Origin: Anaeramoeba flamelloides
Lineage: Eukaryota; Metamonada; Anaeramoebidae
Length of the DNA stretch: 64,000 bases
Reading direction: 5' to 3'
Assembly: GCA_027625915.1 (NCBI GenBank)
Contig: JANTQA010000072.1
Span: 3,534,001-3,598,000, forward strand
Under the pieces are notes generated by a model that had not been told where the DNA came from, did not search any database, and saw only the letters and a list, made by a program, of their open reading frames with translations. Shown one piece after another: positions 1 to 11,085 of this stretch. The position numbers were made by a program, and so were the translations under genes. Numbering within the stretch: the first letter of the stretch is position 1; the number at the start of each line of letters is the position of its first letter.

Positions 1-2805
1 ACAGTTGAAGATGAAGATGACTACGCTGCAAATGCCCTGACCAATATTTATACATGTAATTTCAACAGGCATAGGGTTAGAGTTGATCCACAGGGCGAGA
101 AAAGATCATATTTGCGCAATGTGTACCAAAACAACATGGTTCCCGTGGATACAACACTGACAAAGTATGACGCAAAATTGACCAGTTATGATTGCAGTCA
201 AGTGGAAGAGCAATACACCCAAGAAACAATTCATGAATTCAATAACTATTTGGAAACCGAAACAGCGCGTGATTGGCTATACTTTGCCTCCAATTTACGA
301 GGAGGTGCCAAGGAAAATTTGCATGTAATTTACAAATTGGAACCATTTGAAGATGTCATGTACGAATCATTGGCTGCCAAAATACATGACGGTGGGAGAT
401 TTGTTTATTGGAATCCAGCAAACGGCCCCAATAGTTTCTTAATAGTTGACAATCCGGTATCAACAGTGAATGCCAAAAGATGTGATTTCCTTCTGTACCA
501 AGAAATTTTCCCTACTTACACGACAACCTACGAGGCAATCGTTTTTGATGTAGCAAAGATCTACGATTATGAAGAGATCTATCGAACATACGACGATAAC
601 ATTTACATCAACCATTATGGCTTTGGGGATTCCTCAATAAGTGTCTACGTTGGCGCAGCAGATGGCACAAGCTCTGCATTAGAGGGCACGGCAGGTGAAG
701 AAACATACATCAAAGTTGAATTCTTTAACAACGCAGGCTTTGACTGGAATCTCTATGACAACGCTATCGAGGCTGAGGATATTGCCACCAAGCCCATCAG
801 TGGCAACGATTTGTTATATGGAATCTGCCATAACTTGAAGCAACCAACAGAATACCTTTTCATGACTGTTGACATCCCAGACGAATTAGAAGACTATATC
901 GAAATCAAGCCCTCCGAACATGCGCTTGAAATTGCTGCCACTTTCTTTGACTTTGAAAGTGTAAATGTGGTCACAATTCGCGACGGCTTCAAGGCTGTAT
1001 ACTTTTATCATTTAACGATCCTTCAGGATATCCCAGACGAGTTGAAGGGGAAACTTTGGGAATTTGAAATGAATTTACATGAGTCCTATTTCGACAAATT
1101 GCCCAACTATAACGACCCAACGACAGACGGCTTCCATGATTATCATTTACAAATCCCCTCTTGGTATATTGGCTTCAAACGATATGGAAACATTTATTAT
1201 TCAAGCGGATATTCTTCAAACTTGGAAGTTAAACACTATATCCCAGAAGATTTCAGTGTGCAGGGCGCCAAGTGGATCCAATATTCTGACATCCAACAGC
1301 TTCGGATCTATTCCACCGAGGAAGATAACAGAAGCAACCTCTTAGAATTCTATGAAGGCCTTGAGAACGATGTTGAATATTCCAAAACCTTTGCGGACGA
1401 TCAGCAAATTATCACATATGACCTTGAGTCAATTGCGCCAAAATTCCCCATCGTTAAAGACAACACATATGATGAAGCATGGCTATACATTCTGTTATTC
1501 AGCCAGCAATCACAAATGACCTATGGCAGAAATGTTGCTTCCTATCATTTAGAAATCGATTACGACGATTGGAAGGAGAAAAGAAAGCACGACGAAGTAA
1601 CCTGGGATTATTATATTGATGCTAAGGGCGCATGGTTAGAGGGGAGCTATGAAGGCACCCTTGTGTCCCATTCCACTTACCAAGAATTAGTTGATCAGAC
1701 GTTGTATTACGAAGAGGATGGTGTCATCAAAGTGACAGGCACATTTGAGAATGTTGGTTCGGATATCGCATACAATGTGGACTTCCGTTTCAAGGTCCCA
1801 ATATCCATGGAGCCCGTTTTTGAAAAAATTGACGACGAATATACATGGGGACCGATCGTCGTTGGTATCGATTATAGAAACTTGACTGTGCACACAGAGC
1901 AACAATTGATCCCTTATGATATCACCGCCTGCGACGTATATTTGAAATACACCGACGAAGATCCAGACCTTGTCACAGAGGATGGTGAATATAGATTATT
2001 TGTTGAAGATTTGGTTTCCTTACTCGACATGACCGAAGTGGAAAATGAGCTCCGTGTAACGCAAAATTTGGAGACCCAATATTATAAAAAATTGGAAGTC
2101 GGTAATAAACCTAAGGTCAATATCGAAGGCGAAGAAGTTGACGGTGGAGAAAAATATGAAATCAAACTGACAGCTTCTTTAGAAAATGTCGATAATAGTG
2201 ACGAAGTTACCTATATCTGGAAAAGACGATCGATCAAACCAGACAAGGTAGATTGGTCGACCATTTACGTGACAGAATCAGACTCAATCACTAACATCCC
2301 ATTAACAGAATCTACTAGTGAATACAGTTTTGAATACGCTGTTTCAATCACCTACGATTCCAAGGAGGCAGTCAACCAAAACCCAGACTCAACCTCAGTG
2401 ATCGCAGAATCCCATACTTATAATTATGACAAAGATTCCATTAACGGCGAATACTTCTTGTTCCTATTGTTCTTATTGCCAGTTGCTGGTGCTGCTATTT
2501 TCGTTTTCTATAAACGTCGAAAAGAAAGCCAATTAGGCGCAAGTTCTTCTTCGAAAAAGAAAAGAAGAGCACTTCCAAAGGTACCTACAAATTCCACCAA
2601 AGATGTTGAATTTAACAGTAAAGTTGAATATTTCGTACAAAAGGAAGAAGATGTCTATGAACGCGAAATCGAAATGCAAAAATTTAATGAACAAAAAAAA
2701 CAATATTCGAAAGAATTTACCCATCATGATGTAGATATCAATTACGTAGCAACAGGGGTGGTACCAATTACTGTTGTTGAAAAAAATGAAGAAGAAGAAT
2801 TTTAA
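1..2805 (+). CDS. Large type I membrane protein, 5' partial, unknown family
   Basis: The frame is open from base 1 to TAA at 2803-2805 (934 codons), so the true start lies upstream. No family is recognised. The bulk is a soluble, acidic, Tyr/Asp-rich region that should be extracellular or lumenal. One hydrophobic segment (residues 818-837 counted from base 1, LFLLPVAGAAIFVFY core) is followed at once by basic KRRK and a tail of about 97 residues rich in Lys and Glu, the layout of a type I single-pass protein. Around residues 560-660 a stretch with GTFENVGSDIAYNV looks like an immunoglobulin-fold CARDB/DUF11-style module; this is inference from local pattern only. Codon use is balanced (many GAC, ACC, CCC) compared with the hyper-AT-rich ORFs at 6.5-12.5 kb, arguing for a conserved, constrained gene. 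No intron is seen in this part. Role in adhesion or surface sensing is possible but unproven. Confidence 0.85.
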   Translation, partial: TVEDEDDYAANALTNIYTCNFNRHRVRVDPQGEKRSYLRNVYQNNMVPVDTTLTKYDAKLTSYDCSQVEEQYTQETIHEFNNYLETETARDWLYFASNLRGGAKENLHVIYKLEPFEDVMYESLAAKIHDGGRFVYWNPANGPNSFLIVDNPVSTVNAKRCDFLLYQEIFPTYTTTYEAIVFDVAKIYDYEEIYRTYDDNIYINHYGFGDSSISVYVGAADGTSSALEGTAGEETYIKVEFFNNAGFDWNLYDNAIEAEDIATKPISGNDLLYGICHNLKQPTEYLFMTVDIPDELEDYIEIKPSEHALEIAATFFDFESVNVVTIRDGFKAVYFYHLTILQDIPDELKGKLWEFEMNLHESYFDKLPNYNDPTTDGFHDYHLQIPSWYIGFKRYGNIYYSSGYSSNLEVKHYIPEDFSVQGAKWIQYSDIQQLRIYSTEEDNRSNLLEFYEGLENDVEYSKTFADDQQIITYDLESIAPKFPIVKDNTYDEAWLYILLFSQQSQMTYGRNVASYHLEIDYDDWKEKRKHDEVTWDYYIDAKGAWLEGSYEGTLVSHSTYQELVDQTLYYEEDGVIKVTGTFENVGSDIAYNVDFRFKVPISMEPVFEKIDDEYTWGPIVVGIDYRNLTVHTEQQLIPYDITACDVYLKYTDEDPDLVTEDGEYRLFVEDLVSLLDMTEVENELRVTQNLETQYYKKLEVGNKPKVNIEGEEVDGGEKYEIKLTASLENVDNSDEVTYIWKRRSIKPDKVDWSTIYVTESDSITNIPLTESTSEYSFEYAVSITYDSKEAVNQNPDSTSVIAESHTYNYDKDSINGEYFLFLLFLLPVAGAAIFVFYKRRKESQLGASSSSKKKRRALPKVPTNSTKDVEFNSKVEYFVQKEEDVYEREIEMQKFNEQKKQYSKEFTHHDVDINYVATGVVPITVVEKNEEEEF

Positions 2806-3814
2806 GGTTTTTATTCTGATTAATTGCTTTTCTTTTAAAAGTATTTTATTTATTACTCGATACTGTTACTTTTTAATTCATTTTGCTTTTTTCTCTCTTT
2901 TTTACACTTTTCTCTAATTTTTTTTAGTTCTCAAAATAAATTTTTATGAATTTCTTGATTTTCTGTAACTTTTTTTTCACTTTCTTTAATAAAAATTACT
3001 ATTAATTTTTTTTAATTTGATTTTACTTTTTTTTTAGATAATTATTTGATATTTTTTCAAAGTATTTTTTTCATTTTTAAATATGCTATTGAAAATAATA
3101 ATCTGAAATAAAAAATAATCCCTGACAAGATTTTTAAAGGTGAGAATTAGGATAATTGTTGTATATAATTAAAAAAACTTTTAAAATCAAATCCTTATTA
3201 TTAAGTATCAAACTTTTAAAATGAAAAATAATTCACTGGCTTATTAGAATGATAACTAATTAAATTAGACTTGTTTAAAAACCTATTCAATCAATCAAAA
3301 AAAAAGAATTTAAATACAATTTTCCAAACCTCTAAAAAAACTCTATTGTTTTTTAAAATAGGAAAATCTCCTAAGGTTATCTAACAATTAATCGAGTATT
3401 CTAGAGACAACCTACTTTACTGAACATTAGGTAGGTTTATTACTAGGCTTATAAAAAATTTGGTTAAATATAAATAGGATTTGATTTTAAATATTTGCAA
3501 TTACATAACAATTTTAAGAATATTAACAAGATAAATCTTGTGGAGGATTATTTTCAGGGTAGGTTATTTTTTTTTTAATAATCGATAGTCAGTTAATTTT
3601 TACATTAGTGAAAACCATAAGTTTTAATAATAAGCAAGAAAATAGTCTTAAAAAATATGGAGGATTGTTTGAAGATCGTATAATTGACTTTTAAACTTTT
3701 TTTCACTATCAATTAAAGAGAAACCAGATTCAAAATTTGAAAATATTGTTTTTTTTAGTTAACTTTATATTTTATAATAAAATATTTTCTGAATAAAGTT
3801 TCTCAATTGTAATG
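2806..3814. other. Gene-free AT-rich spacer
   Basis: Downstream flank of the membrane protein gene. T-rich at first, then general A/T mixture with no ORF of coding composition. I see no RNA gene or recognisable repeat here. Confidence 0.6.
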
Positions 3815-4315
3815 AATGAATTATATGTGTTTAAAGAGTTTGAATTATTATTTTATTTAAAATGTTAATTTTGGAAATTTTAACATTTAAATCATTTTTT
3901 GACTATTTATACTTGTTTTTTATTTTTTTTATATCTAATTGTTTTGTAATTTTTGTTTTATAGTAGATTCGAAAGTATTTGGCAAAAATATGTTATTTTA
4001 ATGTTATTGAAACAGTAAAATACAAAGGTAGAAAAATAATATTGATTTCTGATAGAATTTTATTTGATCCATAATTGAAAATCAAAATAAACATATTTTT
4101 TTTATTTTTTTTTCAATAGTTTTCATAGAATTTTAGTTTTTCAATTTTTATGAAAAAACTATTGACTGATTAGTTTTTTTTATCATGGATATCAACTAAA
4201 CTCTAATCTGTCATATCTTAATTTTTTTTTTTTATCACTTCTTCAAGGGGAAATTATGAAAAATCATAATTGATATATATATATATATTTGTGGCAGTTT
4301 GGCAGAAAATAAGTT
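3815..4315 (+). repeat. Dispersed repeat family R9, copy 1
   Basis: About 500 bp aligning in direct orientation with 14500-14970 and 52880-53510. Shared landmarks are GTGTTTAAAGAGTTTGAAT at the left, TTATTTTAATGTTATTGAAA in the middle, GAATTTTATTTGATC, and TAATTGATAT at the right. Copies are strongly diverged, so the family is old. No coding frame and no clear terminal repeats. Confidence 0.7.
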
Positions 4316-4633
4316 GGATATTAAAAAAGTCTCTTATTTTTTTTTTGAAAAGAATATTAAACAGGTTATTTATTTGTAACAAAAATCAAATTATTATTAG
4401 TCATAAAAATGTCTAGAAATGAAAGATAAGTATTTTGGTTTTGTTTCCATTTATTTTCTTTTGAAAATTTCAAGTAACATTGAAAAGCTTTTAATTTCAT
4501 TAATATTTCTTTCTTATATACTACACTTTAACTATTTTTCTTTAAATGGTTATGTTTTTTCAAACTCGAATTTATAACCAATATTTTTTTAATATTAAAA
4601 CTAAAGTTATTGGCAATGGATTTCGCTAATTTA

Positions 4634-4812
4634 CAACCAGTTACACTTTTAAGGAACAAAGGTTCAAGGGTAATCAAGACATTAAAAAAATCCCAAATTT
4701 TAGTGCAAAATGAGAATTTTTGTAAATTAACCCACTAAAAAAATTTTTCAAAAAATGTTCGATAATTTAAGATTTTTTTATGACCTTAGTTTTCGTTCAA
4801 ACCATGTAAATT
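4634..4812. mobile_element. Relic of the TA-flanked palindromic MITE (family M1)
   Basis: TACAACCAGTTACACTTTTA at the left is a decayed form of the M1 end (TACAGTCAGTTTCACTTTTA), followed by a Lys-AAG rich arm and a poorly preserved opposite arm near 4770-4810 (TAAGATTTTTTTATGACCTT). Only partial pairing survives, so it is an old copy. Confidence 0.5.
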
Positions 4813-4851
4813 ATAAATGAAATTGATTTTTACTATTTAAATATGAACCCC

Positions 4852-5352
4852 ATTCTAAAAATTTGGACCCACCCAAAATCAAATATAGACAAAAAAAAAC
4901 CAATTTATTGTATTTGATTTAAAATTTTATGGTTGACTTGGAAAGACTGTAAGTAAACATTTTCATCCAAATAAAATAAAAAAATATAAAATCCAAAAAT
5001 AAAAATGAGATGTCCAAAATAATGAAACGAGCTGAACAAAAAATGTATTGGTTAATTTGTTGAAATTTCACCAACAATTGAGGATCGATCAAATGATTCT
5101 TATTTTCATTGATAAAATAATTGTATGTGATTATCCAATTTAACAAACTCAACACTAACCTTCTATCAACCATAAAAAAAATTTTCCAGATCTAAAGAAA
5201 CATATTATGTAACTCAAAAAAGAAAATGAAAACAAAACAAAAAAGACAAAAAATGAAATGTTTTGTAAAATCAAAATTCTTTCCAAATTGAATTTAATAT
5301 GTAGTAATAATGTTCTTTCAACTATTTAAACTGTGTCCAAATTTTTGGAATA
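4852..5352 (+). mobile_element. Non-autonomous element family R7, copy A
   Basis: About 500 bp bounded by short inverted ends TTCTAAAAATTTGGAC and GTCCAAATTTTTGGAA. It aligns in reverse orientation with 33990-34498 and in the same orientation with 39400-40095. Shared landmarks include AATGAAACGAGCTGAACAAA and CAACTATTTAAACTGTGTCC. At 4921-4949 it holds ATGGTTGACTTGGAAAGACT, resembling the end of the 18460-18905 element. Confidence 0.65.
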
Positions 5353-6238
5353 AATTTTAATTAAATTAAAAATAAATTAATAATTTTTATTCAAAGGTAA
5401 AAATTTAATTATCTTGAAATTTTTTCTAAATGCAAAATTTTTAAAGAAATGAATTTTTTCAATATCTTTATAAATAAATATAAGATATATATATATATAT
5501 ATAGGGCAATATAAAAGTGTCAAATTATTTTTGGAAAGTTAGTTAAACAACATTTCAAAAATCTAACTCACCTGAAATAAAAAATAGAAACAAAAAATAT
5601 TCTTTTTTTCTCCAAGAATAACAAATAATTAAATATGATTTGCAATTCACTTTTAAATCATTCTAAATATATAAAAACCAATAATTAAGCAATATTAAAA
5701 AAAATAAAATCCCAAAACCAAAAAAATATTTTCTTATAATTTTTGAAATGAGCTTTACTGATTTTTTATTACTGAATTTTAACTGAAAATAAGATAAAAA
5801 AATAGATTGTTTGCTAATAATTAAATTCATTTTAAAAGACATTACATGGTCTCAATTTTCTTTAGTGTTTATTGACTTTTTTTAAGATTGTTTTTTTTCT
5901 ACTTGATCTTTTTATTTTTTTTTAAAAATTTAAAAATAGGAAAAAAAGAAAAAAAAATTAAAAAAAAATAAAAATTAAAAGAAAAGCAAAAGAATAAATA
6001 AAAGTCAAAAAAAAAAAAAAATGATTTTGATCATAATAATTTAAATTTTATTTTAAGATAATCATCCGAGAAAAAAATTGAACTTATCACTTCAAATAGC
6101 ATGATAAAGTGATTCAATTTTGTTAAAAAAAGTTTTGCATAGATATATTTCAGATAATTTTCCCCATTTTTTTTTCATTTTACATAATAAAAAAAATAAA
6201 AACAAAATTATTTTATAATTATTTTTTTTTTATATTAG
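5353..6238. other. Gene-free AT-rich spacer
   Basis: Contains a short (TA)n tract near 5487-5503 and long A and T runs (about 5930-6020). No gene, RNA or repeat copy recognised. Confidence 0.55.
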
Positions 6239-6240
6239 TA

Positions 6241-6459
6241 CAGTCAGTTTCACTTTTAAGACACAAACTTTGGATGAAATTTAAGACACAAAAAAAATCT
6301 CAAATTAAAGCACAAAATTCTCAAACAAATCCACATTTTTTGTATTTTTTTTTTTTCACAAATGATTTTATTAAAATCTTAATTTTGTGCCTTAATTTAA
6401 GATTTTTTTTGTTCCTTAAATTTCATCCAAAGTTTGTGTCTTAAACGTGGAACTGACTG
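6241..6459. mobile_element. Palindromic MITE M1, copy 1 (Tc1/mariner-style)
   Basis: CAGTCAGTTTCACTTTTAAG at the left is answered by GTGGAACTGACTG at the right, with TA on both sides (6239-6240 and 6460-6461). Arms of about 85 bp pair with few mismatches around an AT-rich loop. This copy has GGATG where most copies have CAACG, in both arms. Confidence 0.9.
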
Positions 6460-6500
6460 TATTTAAACAGAGAACAATTATGATAAATATAATAAACAAA

Positions 6501-7806
6501 TTATTTTTTTTTTTTGAGAGAAAAAAACTTTTTTTTTACTAATTTTTGTTTTTTTGACCAACTTTTATTTTTTTTTAAATTTGAATCCGATTCATAATTA
6601 CTAACCCAAGGATGACAACTAGTCTTATTCTTCAGGGGCATTGTATCAAAAATCAAATTTTCAAAATAATTTAAACCTTGAATATATTGTTTTTTTTTTT
6701 TCATTTTATCTCGAATTATTTCACAATAATTTTTTGATAATATAATATAATACACTCTAGCAAGATTACTTAAAATTAAACTATTATTATATTTATGTCT
6801 TGATTTATTTCGATTAATATAAGTTTGGAATAGCATATTTAAATTAACAAACATTGAATTCTGAGCAAAATAATTTAAAAATTTATCATGAAATTGAAAA
6901 GAATTACCATTTGTAATTAAATGATCAAATATATCACTTTGCTGTGTTTGCCAATACCTACACTGTTGCTGTTTATTTATTATTGTATCATTTGTAGCAT
7001 TGTTGTACATTTTTTTTGTTTCAATAAAATTAAATAATTTGTATAATATTTTTAACCCATAAGAAGAAACATTAATATGAGAACCAGTCGATATGAGAGA
7101 AACGAAGGATCGCAATATATGAGTATTTATTAAATGGTCGATGGCATTTTGATGATAAATAATTAGAATATATAATAAATTCCAGTTTTTTTCAATTACA
7201 GACAAATTAGTGTTTATTCGAAAAAATTTGATACAACAAATAAAAAAGTTATTATTGCTTTTAATTTCATTGAATATATTGCAATCTTTAAGTAAATTTT
7301 GAATTAATAGTAAAAATTTTTCCTTTGCAATTATCCGAGAGTCGTTTAGTTGTAATAAGATTTCAAAAAGAATTTTAATAATGGTTTTATCAACACATAC
7401 AAAATTTGCTTCAGAAATTACCATCTCAATAATATTATTTCTAATTTTATTTTGAAATTTATTATCTTTATTAGAGTTATTATTATTATTTTTCTTTTTG
7501 TTGTTAATCTGTAATCGAACTTTAATGAAAAAATTAGACATTAGCTCTAAAGTCGTGGCTATTTCATCTAATATAGGTAGTTGTAACTTCAAATTCAAAA
7601 CTACCCAATTACAAAATTTAAGCAATCCTTTGAAATAATGTAATATAATAAATTTTAGATCATTGATTGGAATTTGTAAAATTTTAGTTTTTATGTCAGA
7701 ATTGTTATTATTTATTTTCTTCAAACAAATATTTGTTAATTTATTTATTAAAATTAAAATAAAGTATCCCATTAAAGGTTTTTTTTCTTTATTATTATTA
7801 TTGTTG

Positions 7807-7858
<52 letters not shown>

Positions 7859-8580
7859 TACTACTATTATTATTATTAGATTTTGGATCTAGAATTTGCA
7901 AAGATTCTTTTTGGGTTTTTTTGTTAGTTCATCAACTAAAGAATTTCTAATCGATTTATTTTTGATAATTTTGGACCAGATAATCGTAGTCGAATTCTTA
8001 ACATGATAATATTTACTTTTAGTTAAAAAATTTACTTTATCAATTAAATTTTTATTCATATCTAAAAAACTACTAATATCGGTTTCTTTCCATTGCATTA
8101 CACAACAAAAAAGAAAAAGATAATAAGTTGATGCCTTTATTGACCGTGAAGCAATCCCTAAAAATATTTTTTCCTTTAAAAATATTCGATTATTTGAAAT
8201 TTTTTTTCTCAGCGCGAGTAATAATGCCCTTATACGTATCTCAATATTTTTTGTTTTTGGTGAAATTAAAGTAAAAATTACTGAAGAGTTCAGAGATTCT
8301 AATAAAAATAAATAATAATGGTAAATTAAAATATATTTTTCTAATTCCCAGTAACTTTTATCAAAAATGAGAGCTGATCTATATGCCGCCTCTTCCTCAA
8401 CAAGATAAAACATTTTGATTTTCTTTATATAGCAATTTATAATATAACACAACCTAGATAATTTAATCACATTTCCACTTTTTGAAATTTGATCCAGAAA
8501 CTGAGTTAGATTATCGTTATGATGTAAAAATGTAAACAATAATCCAATCTATTAATTAAAATATTTAGATATTTGTCCAT
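6501..8580 (-). CDS. Hyper-AT-rich gene, helical-repeat-like protein, frames broken at homopolymers
   Basis: Two long minus-strand frames overlap: 8548-7889 and 7901-6501 (466 codons to the stop). They can only form one protein if the frame shifts near 7905-7925, where a 7-A run and a 5-A run lie. A third frame starting with ATG at 8580 (MDKYLNILINRLDYCLHF) meets the second frame near a T5 run at 8527-8535. The combined product of roughly 690 residues is Ile/Lys/Asn/Leu-rich with amphipathic helices; the stretch with HILRSFVSLISTGSHINVSS resembles an ARM-type helical repeat, which is inference. An Asn run encoded by (AAT)n lies near residue 20 of the 466-codon frame. The tail is Lys-rich. Either assembly indels in homopolymers, or a decaying gene. 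An alternative start without the upstream frame is ATG at 8415. Confidence 0.55.
7795..7880. repeat. (ATT)n microsatellite encoding a polyasparagine run
   Basis: Nearly uninterrupted ATT/GTT/ACT triplets on +, read as Asn (with a few Ser) on the minus strand inside the gene at 6501-8580. Triplet periodicity is in frame, so length change would not break the reading frame. Confidence 0.9.
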
Positions 8581-9670
8581 TAATTATTAGAGAAAATTTA
8601 AAAAAGACATTTAAAATATTTGAAGGTTAGTTTATTATCAGTGTTGTTGTTTTTAGCAGTTCCAAAGCTACTGTGAAAGTTTATAAGACATAGAATTTGG
8701 TTGTCTATTATAAAATTTTGTTTTATAAAATAGAAAATCCAATTTCTTTCATTATATAAAAATTTCAATTTCTCTTACATTCTGAGAAATTTTTTATGTA
8801 AAAATAAAGAAAAAAATTAAATTTCAAAAGAAAAGAAATCATGGAAATCATGGAAACCACAGAAATCACAAAAATCACAGAAACTTGAAAGTTTTTTCGA
8901 ATCATTTGTTTTTAAATTGTTTAAACCTTAGATTTTTCCCATTTTAGAAATTGAAGATCCACATTAATGAAAGTTTTTTTATGAATTTTTTTGTAAATTT
9001 TAAAAACCAAAAAAATGAATAACATATTTTTTTTTCCTTCTATTATAAAATTTATTGTTTAGGATAAACTTTCATAACCATTTTACTTTTTATTATATAT
9101 GATAAAATTTTAGAATAGAAAATCAATTTCTATTTCTTATAAATTTTCATGGTTTGGTTTATACAGCTGTAAAAATATTACAAAGGGTGTGTGATTTTGT
9201 CTTGATTTTTTTTTTTGACAAAATTTGAAAAAAAAATAATTTTGTTGCTAAATACGTTATTTAAACACGAAATATGATTATTATTTTTACTTAAATATTA
9301 AAAGAGATATTTTTGATTATTACTTGTGAGTTTTTAAATCAAAATAATTTTGATTCATTTTCTTTATTATTCCATTCAGGTTTTATGCTGATAATTTTAA
9401 TTTCACAAATGTCATTTAGTTTTTTATCTAAATGTTACAAATTTGCAGATACGGTTACTTGTTCGTAAAAGACTCATTTTTTCCCCAATAAATACTTTTT
9501 CGTGTTTAAGTACTTTTTTTTTCCAAATAAAGACTTTTAATATTGATTTATTTTGTAGGGTTGAAATTAATTTCCTCTTACAATCGTTTTTAGGTTTTAT
9601 TATTATTTTTTTTTTTTGATTATCAAACCGATAGATTTTCAAAACAAAACAAGAATTAAAAAAAAAAAAA
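8581..9670. other. Gene-free AT-rich spacer
   Basis: No coding-like frame. Segments near 8700-8770 and 9040-9130 (TCTATTATAAAATTT) resemble each other and part of 39100-39180, so an old repeat may be present, but I could not define ends. Confidence 0.45.
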
Positions 9671-9842
9671 CCGTTAGCTTTTTTTGAGTTTTCTATTTAT
9701 TTGTAAAATCAATAGATTTTTGTGAGGTTTTTTTTACTTTTTGAAATAAACCGAAAATTTATTAAAATTTTTTGTTTATTTCAAAAAGTAAAAAAAACCT
9801 AGAACACTTCACAAATAAATAGAAAACTCAAAAAAACCTAAG
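9671..9842. repeat. Nested palindrome containing an M5 mini-foldback
   Basis: The core 9725-9800 is a 76-bp foldback: AGGTTTTTTTTACTTTTTGA pairs with TCAAAAAGTAAAAAAAACCT. Around it, TTTTGAGTTTTCTATTTATT at the left pairs with AATAAATAGAAAACTCAAAA at the right, so the whole is a palindrome inside a palindrome of about 172 bp. Confidence 0.8.
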
Positions 9843-11085
9843 GGAAATCGATAAAATTTCCAAATAAACAAAAAACTCAAGAAAACCTAACAGTAAATAC
9901 GGGGGTTAATAACACCACCTCCTTATATAACAATAAAAAACGAATATTAAAGTTGTTTAAAAAAGATAGTATACCTTTAAAAGTTATTATCCCAAGATAA
10001 AAGAGAAATTTCGATTCGATGTAAGTGATCGATTAATTAAAAAAAAACATTTCTCTTGAGTGTTACAATTTCTCCAAAATGTAATGTTAAAAAAAGAACA
10101 ATGCCAAAAAAAAAAAAAAAAAAAGATAACAAAACTTGAAAAAAATGATTATTTTATTGTAATTGTATTATTTAGATCTCTTTTTGTAAAGACTTCAAAA
10201 AGTGAAATACCCCCTTTAGTATTTCAGATACTAAAGATAATTAAATTGTGTAACTGAGGATATTTAAATGTATAACCCAAATAAGTAGAAGTTATTTTAA
10301 CCAAAGTATTTGATTTACATAGCAACATATGATTCAAGGATAGATTGAGAGATGATAATTTATCTGAAATTGTTATTTAGTTGATGAAAATGATAGATAA
10401 AATTTTCCAATCAAATCAAAATAAAATTCAGTAATTGTTTTGATCTGATCATGATTTATTGTTGTCTGTTTTTGGTTCGTTTTTTAAAAATAATTTTGTT
10501 TTTGAAGATCGGTTTATTATTGAACAAAAATTGATCAAATTAAAAATCGGTTCCTTAAATTACAAATATATTTAATATAATTACTTTATAATTCTGAACA
10601 ATTCCTAAGAAGAAAAAAAAAAAAACAATTGTATTAAAAAATGATCATTTTTTTCACCAAAAATTGGTTACTTTCAATTTCTTTTTTGGTAGAATTGATT
10701 TTTTTGTGATGGAGTATTTTTCCTCGAAAAAGTTAGTTATTCGCAAAATAATTGATGTTTAAACGAAATGATTACAATTTCGTGTCTTCTAGATTTTTAG
10801 ACGGAAAAGTCTAAGAATTCATTTGATTAGAAATTTTCTGAAAATTATTTGATTATTATTATTTTTTTTTATTCATTTGATTCTTACAAGATTTAGTTAA
10901 AATTTATGAATAAAACCGCTTTATCTAAAACCCACTTTTGTGTTATGAAATAAAAGGAAAATGTTATGTCATTAAACAAAAATTTTCTATCTTTTCATCA
11001 AAAACATTCTTATATCTATCTATAATCGGTTTTAAAATTAATTAAGATATTATTAGTTTTTTCATAGCATAGGAAATTCTTTTAA
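9843..11085. other. Gene-free AT-rich spacer
   Basis: Downstream flank of the minus-strand gene ending at 11086. A-run at about 10107-10123. No gene, RNA or defined repeat recognised. Confidence 0.5.

Noticed and set aside
7889-7925. Programmed ribosomal frameshift in the 6.5-8.6 kb gene
   Set aside because: A second and third homopolymer-linked break in neighbouring genes makes sequencing or mutational indels more likely, and no stimulatory structure is evident.
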